The notes beneath the pieces are model-generated. The model had not been told where the DNA came from, did no database searches, and saw nothing but the letters and a program-made list of their open reading frames with translations. Below, piece by piece: positions 44,543-50,988 of a stretch of DNA of 64,000 nucleotides (positions are counted from its first letter, which is position 1; every line of letters starts with the position of its first letter). The stretch spans positions 19,449 to 83,448 of the forward strand of contig DATGGK010000184.1 in NCBI GenBank assembly GCA_035308565.1, written 5' to 3'. The position numbers and the translations under genes are program-made. The DNA comes from JANXLS01 sp035308565. Its GTDB lineage: Bacteria; Planctomycetota; SZUA-567; H5-PLA8.

Positions 44543-44872
44543 TTAATTCAAATCAAAATTGATCCAACGCAATCGAATCCTCAACGCCTTCGGCAGACGG
44601 CGTGCACCATGAATAATCGCCGCGATATAAACTCTTCGTTCCAGAACCAGATACATGACTCGGCAGCTATAAACCATTACCTGACGGATGCGCTTATCCT
44701 TAATGTCACGCGGCGAGTGTCCCGCGAACGGGTGAGTCGTGATAAGGTCCAGCCTTTCAGAAAAGCGCCTTAGAAATTTTTCTGCATATGGCGGCCAGGA
44801 TGTTTTGAGGCCGTCATGGATTTTTTTGAAGTCTTCAAGCGCGCCTTGGGTCCAGAGGACTTCGAAACCCAT
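44543..44872 (-). CDS. RelE/ParE-family toxin
   Basis: 109 residues, with GGAGA eight bases before the ATG. ParE/RelE fold: VLWTQGALEDFKKIHDGLK at the start, FLRRFSERLDLITTHPFAG in the middle, and the closing strands RIRQVMVYSCRVMYLVLERRVYIAAIIHGARRL. The final HGAR motif and the R-x(5)-YR pattern are typical. ParE poisons gyrase and RelE cuts mRNA at the ribosome; which target applies cannot be told. Its first 103 bases overlap the end of the antitoxin gene in another frame, an unusually long overlap that ties expression together. Confidence 0.85.
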   Translation of the reverse strand: MGFEVLWTQGALEDFKKIHDGLKTSWPPYAEKFLRRFSERLDLITTHPFAGHSPRDIKDKRIRQVMVYSCRVMYLVLERRVYIAAIIHGARRLPKALRIRLRWINFDLN

Positions 44873-45045
44873 GACCTGATCTCCTTCATCGCCTCTTCGT
44901 GAGGCATGACGCGCCCGTTGGCAATATCGTCTTCAGCGCGTGCAATATGCTGCATGACATAGAGCCGGTAGATGGCGTCTTCCATGGATATCTCTGCGGG
45001 CAATTCTTCGACGCTCGCGTGCAATTTTTCTTTGAGTGTCTGCAT
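44770..45045 (-). CDS. Antitoxin of the RelE/ParE pair
   Basis: 91 residues with GGAGAA before ATG 45045. Acidic helical N-terminal part (KLHASVEELPAEISMEDAIY) and PHEEAMKEIRSW, typical of small antitoxins paired with RelE/ParE; the basic C-terminal 25 residues (KARLKTSKKSMTASKHPGRH) are encoded over the start of the toxin gene. It begins 47 bases after the selA stop on the same strand, so the module may be driven with selA. Confidence 0.75.
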   Translation of the reverse strand: MQTLKEKLHASVEELPAEISMEDAIYRLYVMQHIARAEDDIANGRVMPHEEAMKEIRSWVSKSSGPKARLKTSKKSMTASKHPGRHMQKNF

Positions 45046-45092
45046 GACTTCTCCTCTTTCGTGCTCAGTTCAATTTAACGTGCGCTCAACTG

Positions 45093-46523
45093 TCACGCCA
45101 GCCTCTTTACCGCCGCCACAATCTCCTCCCCCTCGCCCGCTTGCAGTGTGCGCGGGTCAAGCAGGACGCGCTCGTCTTGAATCCGCGTGAAGATCGGCGG
45201 CGTGTGCGCACGCAGGCGCGCGGCCAGCTCGTCGGCGGAGAATTTGGCGTGACGCAGAGCGATCACGCGCGTGGGGATGTTGCGCTCGGGCAAGCTTCCC
45301 GAACCCAGTCGCGAGGAATCGTCGAGGCATTCGGCGTGAAGGCCGGGCAGTGCGGCCGCGAGGCGCGCGGCGAGCGCGTGCGCTTCGGCGGCGATTTCGG
45401 CGAGCGGCTTGCGCAACATGCGCAGCGTGGGAATCTCGCTTGTGCGGCGCTGCGGGTCGAGGTATAGGCGCAGCGTTGTTTCGAGCGCGCGCAGCGTCAA
45501 TTTGTCCACGCGGAAGGCGCGGTACAAGGGATGGCGGCGCATTTTTTCGATGAGTTCCTTGCGCCCCGCGGCGATGCCGCCTTGCGGGCCGCCGAGGATT
45601 TTATCGGCGGAGAAAAGCACCACGTCAGCGCCGTCGTCGAGCGATTTTTTCACGACGGGCTCTTCTTTTAATTCCGCAGCCAGATCGGGCAGCAGCGCGC
45701 CGGAACCGATGTCGTGAATCAGCGGCAGATTGCGCTTGCGCGCCAGTGCGGCAAGATCGGCGAGCGGCGGTTCTTCGGTGAAACCGATGATGCGGAAGTT
45801 GCTGGTATGGACGACAAGCAGCGCTGCGGTGTCGGGCGTGATCGCGGCGTCGTAATCGCGGACGTAGGTGCGGTTGGTGGTGCCGACTTCGATCAGCTTG
45901 CAGCCGCTTTCGCGCATCACGTCCGGCACGCGGAACGAGCCGCCGATTTCGACAAGCTGCCCGCGGCTGACGATGACTTCTTTTCCGCGCGCGATGGCGG
46001 CCAGCACCAGCATTGTGCCGGCGGCGTTGTTGTTGACGACGGTGGCGTGTTCGCAGCCCAGCAGCGTGGTGAGCAGTTCGCGCACGTTCTCGTCGCGCTG
46101 GCCGCGTTTGCCTGAATCTGTTTCGATTTCGACGGTCGAATAGCCGCTCAGTTCGCTGGCGATTTCGCGAATGGCCGCGGGCGGCAGCACCGCACGGCCG
46201 AGGCCCGTGTGCAGGATCACGCCGGTGGCGTTGATCGCGCGGCGCACGCCGCGGTTGCAAATTTGTTCGACGCGGGCTTGCGTGCGCGCGAGGGAGAGTA
46301 CAAGCAAGTCGGGGACATTCCCGCTCCCTTGCGGTCGCGGCTCGCCAGTATAGGACGCGCCGTCAAGAATTTCGGCGCGCAATTCATCGAGAATTTCGCG
46401 CGAAGCGGAAAGCACCGCGTCACGCCCGTATTGCGATTCAAGCGACTTGAGCGCTGGGTCGTCGAGCAGCGTCTGCACGGCCGGCAGGCCGCGCAACAGG
46501 TCTTGCGGGGATGAGTTGGTCAT
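45093..46523 (-). CDS. selA: L-seryl-tRNA(Sec) selenium transferase
   Basis: 476 residues. SelA converts Ser-tRNA(Sec) to Sec-tRNA(Sec) with selenophosphate and PLP. An N-terminal helical domain (LRGLPAVQTLLDDPALKSLES) is followed by INATGVILHTGLGRAVLP near 90, the conserved start of the catalytic part. The PLP lysine lies in FSADKILGGPQGG near 305. About residue 63 the frame runs through a 25-bp repeat that writes GEPRPQGSGN; this point lies in a variable loop, so activity is likely kept. selD lies downstream with three genes between. selB and the Sec tRNA are outside the window. Confidence 0.95.
   Translation of the reverse strand: MTNSSPQDLLRGLPAVQTLLDDPALKSLESQYGRDAVLSASREILDELRAEILDGASYTGEPRPQGSGNVPDLLVLSLARTQARVEQICNRGVRRAINATGVILHTGLGRAVLPPAAIREIASELSGYSTVEIETDSGKRGQRDENVRELLTTLLGCEHATVVNNNAAGTMLVLAAIARGKEVIVSRGQLVEIGGSFRVPDVMRESGCKLIEVGTTNRTYVRDYDAAITPDTAALLVVHTSNFRIIGFTEEPPLADLAALARKRNLPLIHDIGSGALLPDLAAELKEEPVVKKSLDDGADVVLFSADKILGGPQGGIAAGRKELIEKMRRHPLYRAFRVDKLTLRALETTLRLYLDPQRRTSEIPTLRMLRKPLAEIAAEAHALAARLAAALPGLHAECLDDSSRLGSGSLPERNIPTRVIALRHAKFSADELAARLRAHTPPIFTRIQDERVLLDPRTLQAGEGEEIVAAVKRLA
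46320..46344. repeat. 25-bp in-frame repeat inside selA
   Basis: The 25 bases containing GCGACCGCAAGGGAGCGGG (minus strand) are identical to 59109-59133 and differ at one place from 58552-58574 in the opposite orientation. In selA the repeat encodes EPRPQGSG. Confidence 0.85.
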
Positions 46524-46644
46524 GGCGGCAGATCATACGTCCGGTTTACGGGAAGGCAACAAAACGCGCGGCGGCGGCGGAGTTCTTCAATCGTCTAAGA
46601 GGGTGTTTAAAAAGTGAGCGCGGCCAATTCGCAATCAATAGGCC

Positions 46645-46740
46645 CTATAGGAGGCAGTCGGAGTATCCCACCTTCCGCAGGGTCTGCGGCGGGAGCAGCA
46701 TTTGATCCATGTCATAATCACGGTAAGCTTTAGCAGCCAT
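46645..46740 (-). pseudogene. Remnant of an IS1182/IS4-like transposase N-terminus
   Basis: From ATG 46740, preceded by GGAG, the frame reads MAAKAYRDYDMDQMLLPPQT then LRKVG and ends at a TAG inside an ATAGGCC repeat. The YRDYDMDQMLLPP opening resembles the first residues of IS1182-type transposases (YRxYDxDQxxLLPPS). Nothing of the catalytic DDE domain is left. The rest of the 46524-46838 spacer shows no gene. Confidence 0.45.
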
Positions 46741-46838
46741 GAACTCCATCAGCGGCAATTTGATGGGATGTCAATTTTTTTTCTCCGACAGACTCCTCCA
46801 GGCCCTATTAATTGCGCATTCTTTAGGAGCGGCTTAAA

Positions 46839-47690
46839 ATGCTTGAACCCGTCGTGATCGAAAACCCCGACGAGATGCACGCCTGGTCGCGCGGCATGTT
46901 GGCTGCGAGAAAATCGCTGGGCCTCGTCCCCACCATGGGCGCGCTGCACGCCGGCCATCGCAGCTTGATCGAACGCGCGCGCCGCGAGAACGACGCCGTC
47001 ACCGTCTCGATTTACGTGAATCCAACCCAATTCGGCCCCGGCGAAGACCTCGATCGCTACCCGCGCACCTTCGACGGCGACAAGAATATCTGCGCCGACG
47101 CCGGCGTCGATTGCATCTTCGCTCCGACGACGCTTTACGCCCAAAACGCGCGCACCTTCGTCGAAGTGATCGACTTGCAGGACCAGCTTTGCGGCATCTC
47201 GCGCCCCAGCCATTTTCGCGGCGTCGCAACGGTTGTCGCGAAGCTCTTCAACATCGTCCAGCCCACGCGCGCCTATTTTGGACAAAAAGATGCGCAGCAA
47301 TTGTTGATCATCGAAACGATGGTCCGCGATTTGAATTTTGCCGTGCAAATCGTCCCCTGCGAAATTGTCCGAGAACCCGACGGCCTCGCCCTCAGCAGCC
47401 GCAACCGCTACCTCTCTCCCAAGGAGCGCAAGCTCGCGCTCGCCGTGCCGCGCGCGCTGGATTGCGCGCGCGCCGCCATCAAATCCGGCGAGCGCGACGC
47501 CATGAAACTGCTCGGCAACATGGCCAACATCCTCGCCGAAAACGACGCCGTCGAAATCGACTATTGCGCGCTCGTCGATGCCCACACGCTCGAGGATTTG
47601 AAGACGCTCAAAGGCGACGTGCTCGCCGCGGTCGCCGTAAAGATCGGCAAAACGCGCCTGATCGACAACGCCCGCTTCGAGCGTTTGTAG
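46839..47690 (+). CDS. panC: Pantothenate synthetase
   Basis: 283 residues with AGGAG upstream. Joins pantoate and beta-alanine, with ATP, in coenzyme A biosynthesis. Class I aminoacyl-tRNA-synthetase-like fold: PTMGALHAGHRSLIERA carries the HxGH motif, then SIYVNPTQFGPGEDLDRYPR, FFGQKD-type AYFGQKDAQQL, and LSSRNRYLSP as the KMSKS equivalent. Length matches the family. No panB or panD next to it. A GTAGGACGGGC repeat starts about 30 bases after the stop. Confidence 0.96.
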   Translation: MLEPVVIENPDEMHAWSRGMLAARKSLGLVPTMGALHAGHRSLIERARRENDAVTVSIYVNPTQFGPGEDLDRYPRTFDGDKNICADAGVDCIFAPTTLYAQNARTFVEVIDLQDQLCGISRPSHFRGVATVVAKLFNIVQPTRAYFGQKDAQQLLIIETMVRDLNFAVQIVPCEIVREPDGLALSSRNRYLSPKERKLALAVPRALDCARAAIKSGERDAMKLLGNMANILAENDAVEIDYCALVDAHTLEDLKTLKGDVLAAVAVKIGKTRLIDNARFERL

Positions 47691-47720
47691 TGCCGCCTTT
47701 AGGCGGCTAAGAGCCTATTT

Positions 47721-47805
47721 CAGTAGGCTTCGCAGGACGGGCTTCCCAGCCCGCCCCGCATTCGAAGCGCAATGTAGGACGGGCTAGGAAGCCCGTCCTA
47801 CTGAA
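47721..47805. repeat. AGGACGGGC/GCCCGTCCTAC paired hairpins, copy 1
   Basis: CAGTAGGCTTCGCAGGACGG, GCTTCCCAGCCCGCCC, then GTAGGACGGGCTAGGAAGCC and CGTCCTACTG: two hairpins and complementary outer ends (CAGTAG/CTACTG). A similar pair fills 56100-56179. Confidence 0.75.
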
Positions 47806-47883
47806 ATACGCTCTAAAATACCCCTGCCGATAAATCCAACATTTGTAGCAAAACCCCACGCGCAAAATCCCACGTGTTGCCCA

Positions 47884-47920
47884 TTGGCCTATACGCCCTA
47901 TAGGCCTATTTGGCCTAGAC
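47884..47920. repeat. ATAGGCC-type dispersed repeat, copy 5
   Basis: TTGGCCTATACGCCCTATAG followed by GCCTATTTGGCCTAG; same word composition as the other ATAGGCC patches. The remaining spacer 47691-48003 holds only this, the hairpin pair above and a weak promoter. Confidence 0.6.
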
Positions 47921-47957
47921 TGGCGCAATAATAGATAAAAAGGTATGGTAATTGCTT

Positions 47958-47963
47958 TATAAT
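47958..47963 (+). promoter_or_regulatory. Candidate -10 box of the DUF1549 gene
   Basis: TATAAT at 47958-47963; the AT-rich segment upstream (AATAATAGATAAAAAGG) has no clear -35 box. Start of transcription would be about 34 bases before the ATG at 48004. Confidence 0.4.
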
Positions 47964-48003
47964 CAGATAAGTTGAAGAAGCGGTTGGTGAAGGGAGGATG
48001 CCG

Positions 48004-49503
48004 ATGAGTCCATTCGAATCCGCGGTCGTGCCAATACCCGAATGCCGCATCGACAAGCTCATCTTCGCGCGCCTCGAACGCCTCGGCCTTCAGCCCGCCA
48101 ATCTCTGCTCGGATTCCTGCTTTCTGCGGCGCGCGTTTTTCGACGTCATCGGCACGCTGCCCACCGCTCAGGAGGTCAAAGCCTTTCTCGCCGATTCCAG
48201 CGCCGAAAAGCGCGCCGTGCTGATCGACCGCCTGCTGGCGCGCGATGAGTTCGCCGATTATTGGGCCATGAAGTGGAGCGACCTGCTGCGCATCAAGGCG
48301 GAATTCCCCGTCAATCTTTGGCCCAACGCCGCGCAGGCCTACCACCGCTGGATTCGCACGGCGGTCAAGGAGAACGAACCGTACGACCGTTTCGTGCGCG
48401 AATTGCTCACCGAAAGCGGCAGTAACTTCCGCGTGCCACAGGTCAATTTTTATCGCGCGATTCAAGGCCGCGAACCGGAAGCCATCGCCAAGGCCGTGGC
48501 GCTGACGTTCATGGGCACGCGCGCCGAGAATTGGCCCAAAGAACGCCTCGCCGGCATGGCCACGCTCTTCTCGCTGATCACTTACAAAGCCACCGCCGAA
48601 TGGAAAGAAGAGATCGTGATCTTCGATTCGGGCAAAGTAAAAGATTTTTCGGCGCTGAAAGCCGCGCTGCCGGACGGCACGCCCGTGCGCTTGTCGCCGG
48701 ATATCGATCCGCGCGAGACGTTCGCCAAGTGGCTGATCGATGCGAAGAATCCTTATTTCGCAAAGAACATCGTCAACCGAATCTGGTCGTGGCTGCTGGG
48801 CCGCGGAATCGTTCACGAACCCGACGACATCCGCGAGAATAACCCGCCGGTGAATCCGGAATTGCTCGCGTACCTCGAAAGCGAATTGGTCGATGCGAAA
48901 TTCGATCTGAAGCACATCTTCAAGCTGATTTTGAATTCGCAGACGTACCAGCTCGCGCCGGCGCCAAAATCAAAAAGCCCTGAGGCCGAAGCGAATTTCG
49001 CGTACTACGCAATTCGGCGCCTCGACGCGGAAGTGCTGATCGACGCGCTCTGCCAAATCACCGGCTCGACCGAAAAATACACCAGCCCAATCCCGGAACC
49101 GTTCACCTTCATTCCCGAAAATTTGCGTTCGATCGCGCTGCCCGACGGCAGCATCACCAGTTCGTTCCTCGAAATGTTTGGCCGCCCCGCGCGCGACACT
49201 GGTTTGGAATCCGAGCGCAACAATCGCCCCACCGCCGAGCAGTGCTTGCATCTGTTGAATTCAACGCACATCCAACGCAAGCTCGAACGCAACACACAGT
49301 TTCAAGCGCTGGTGCAATCCGCCGCGCGCCCGCGCGACATTGTCGAAGGGGTATACCTGGCCATTCTCTCGCGCACGCCGACGGAAGATGAACTGAAAAT
49401 TCTGGGAGCCTATTCACAGACCGGCAAAGCCAAAGGCCGCGAATTCATGCTCGATTTGTGCTGGGCGCTGATTAATGGAGCTGAATTTCAATACCGGCAT
49501 TGA
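48004..49503 (+). CDS. DUF1549/DUF1553 protein (shortened planctomycete-type)
   Basis: 499 residues from ATG 48004, six bases after AGGGAGG; an ATG at 47998 sits too close to that site. The N-terminal DUF1549 part (RIDKLIFARLERLGLQP, LRRAFFDVIGTLPTAQEVKAFL, DYWAMKWSDLLRIKAE) joins a DUF1553 part (RETFAKWLIDAKNPYFAKNIVNRIW, RRLDAEVLIDAL, GRPARDTGLESERNN). In planctomycetes these proteins usually begin with a signal peptide and a PSCyt1 cytochrome domain; here both are missing, so this form probably stays in the cytoplasm or is a trimmed paralogue. It opens a three-gene cassette with DUF1501 and PPC proteins. Confidence 0.88.
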   Translation: MSPFESAVVPIPECRIDKLIFARLERLGLQPANLCSDSCFLRRAFFDVIGTLPTAQEVKAFLADSSAEKRAVLIDRLLARDEFADYWAMKWSDLLRIKAEFPVNLWPNAAQAYHRWIRTAVKENEPYDRFVRELLTESGSNFRVPQVNFYRAIQGREPEAIAKAVALTFMGTRAENWPKERLAGMATLFSLITYKATAEWKEEIVIFDSGKVKDFSALKAALPDGTPVRLSPDIDPRETFAKWLIDAKNPYFAKNIVNRIWSWLLGRGIVHEPDDIRENNPPVNPELLAYLESELVDAKFDLKHIFKLILNSQTYQLAPAPKSKSPEAEANFAYYAIRRLDAEVLIDALCQITGSTEKYTSPIPEPFTFIPENLRSIALPDGSITSSFLEMFGRPARDTGLESERNNRPTAEQCLHLLNSTHIQRKLERNTQFQALVQSAARPRDIVEGVYLAILSRTPTEDELKILGAYSQTGKAKGREFMLDLCWALINGAEFQYRH

Positions 49504-49507
49504 GCTG

Positions 49508-49553
49508 CAGGGGTCAGGAGGCAGGGGTCAGGGGTCAGGCGTCAGGGGTCAGG
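49508..49553. repeat. TCAGGGG heptamer run
   Basis: Six to seven heptamers of the form GGGGTCA / GGAGGCA between the DUF1549 and DUF1501 genes; the same kind of run separates DUF1501 from the PPC gene (50935-50973). Confidence 0.8.
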
Positions 49554-49602
49554 AATGGTTCACGCGGCAATCACGGATTGTTGCTGAAAGGAAGAGTGGG
49601 CG

Positions 49603-50934
49603 ATGAAAACGTCTAACGGTTTGAAAATCTCGCGGCGCGAATTAGTCGGGAGCAGTTTGGCCGGGGCGGCCGGATTGTTGCTCGCCGACGGCTTCGCGCT
49701 TCCCGCGCTGGCCGCAGGGCAACAGACAAAAGCCAAAGCGGTGATCCAGATTTGGATGTGGGGCGGGCCGTGCCACATCGACACGTTCGACCCCAAACCC
49801 GACGCGGGCAGCGATTACACCGGCCCGCTCGACAAGCCTATCCCGACAAATGTATCCGGAATTAAAATCAACGAACTGCTGCCGCTTCTGGCCAAACAGG
49901 CGGACAAATATTCGCTGATTCGCAGCATGTCGCACGGCGTGAACGCGCACGAAACCGCCTCGTACATGGTCCAGACCGGCCACGAATCCGGCGGCGCGCA
50001 GGTCTTTCCGAGCGTCGGCGCGGTGGTTTCATTGTTCAAAGGTTACGGCGCCGGCTACAAAGGCCTGCTCCCGCCATACATGGTGCTGACCGAATTGCAG
50101 GGGCGCTTTTCCGAATGCGGATTCCTCGGTTCGCGCTGCAAACCCTTCGCCACCGGCGGGGATCCCGCGCAAAATCGCTTCGCCGTGGAAGGCGTGGTCG
50201 CCGACGGCATCACCGACGAACATCAGCGCAACCGGCGCGAATTGCTCCACAACCTCAACACGCTGGAACACACGCTCAACGGCGACCCGCGCCTGGCTGC
50301 GCTGGGGAATTGCGAAAAAGAAGCCTACGACCTGATCCTCGGCGACGCCGGCAAAGTCTTCGACCTCGCGCAGGAAAAAGAGGATCTGCGCGAACGTTAT
50401 GGCAAAAGCAGCTTCGGCCAATCCTGCTTGATGGCACGGCGCCTCGTCGAGCGCGGCGTGCCCTACATCACGATCAACTACAAGGGCTGGGACACGCACA
50501 AACAACATTTCCAGACGATGCGCCGCAAATTGCCGGAGCTCGACAAAGGCCTTGCGACGCTGCTGCAGGATTTGTCCGAGCGCGGGTTGCTGAACAGCAC
50601 AATGGTCTGGTGCTGCGGCGAATTTGGGCGCACGCCAAAAGTCATGTGGGAAGCGCCGTGGAACGGCGGGCGCAATCATTATGGCAAAGTGTTCTCGGCG
50701 CTCGTCGCCGGCGGCGGATTCAAAGGCGGACAGGTGGTCGGCGCCTCAGACAAACGCGGCGAAGAATTGAAGGACCGCCTCGTTCATCCCGTGGATTTGA
50801 TCGGCAGCATGTACGAACTGATGGGCATCGATCCCGAGGCGAAGCTGCCGCATCCGCAGGGCTTGTCGCTGCGCTTGCTGCCGACGGCGGCGGACGGCGT
50901 GAAGGTTGGCGGGCGGTTGAAAGAGATTATGTAA
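49603..50934 (+). CDS. Tat-exported DUF1501 (sulfatase-like) protein
   Basis: 443 residues with AAGGAAG upstream. A twin-arginine signal (SRRELVGSSLAGAAGLLLA at 10-28) leads into the DUF1501 domain, an alkaline-phosphatase-superfamily relative: IQIWMWGGPCHIDTFDPKPD near 48, RSMSHGVNAHETASYMVQTG, FPSVGAVVSL, YITINYKGWDTHKQHFQTMR, and MVWCCGEFGRTPKV for the metal-binding region. It normally works beside DUF1549 proteins; the function of the pair is not known. It would use the Tat system, which fits the tatA-like genes in the window. Confidence 0.92.
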   Translation: MKTSNGLKISRRELVGSSLAGAAGLLLADGFALPALAAGQQTKAKAVIQIWMWGGPCHIDTFDPKPDAGSDYTGPLDKPIPTNVSGIKINELLPLLAKQADKYSLIRSMSHGVNAHETASYMVQTGHESGGAQVFPSVGAVVSLFKGYGAGYKGLLPPYMVLTELQGRFSECGFLGSRCKPFATGGDPAQNRFAVEGVVADGITDEHQRNRRELLHNLNTLEHTLNGDPRLAALGNCEKEAYDLILGDAGKVFDLAQEKEDLRERYGKSSFGQSCLMARRLVERGVPYITINYKGWDTHKQHFQTMRRKLPELDKGLATLLQDLSERGLLNSTMVWCCGEFGRTPKVMWEAPWNGGRNHYGKVFSALVAGGGFKGGQVVGASDKRGEELKDRLVHPVDLIGSMYELMGIDPEAKLPHPQGLSLRLLPTAADGVKVGGRLKEIM

Positions 50935-50973
50935 TCAGGGGTCAGGGGTCAGGGGTCAGGAGTCAGGGGTCAG
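50935..50973. repeat. TCAGGGG heptamer run
   Basis: Five to six units (TCAGGGG, TCAGGAG) directly after the DUF1501 stop and before the PPC-protein gene. Confidence 0.8.
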
Positions 50974-50988
50974 AATTCAGAGGATTCT

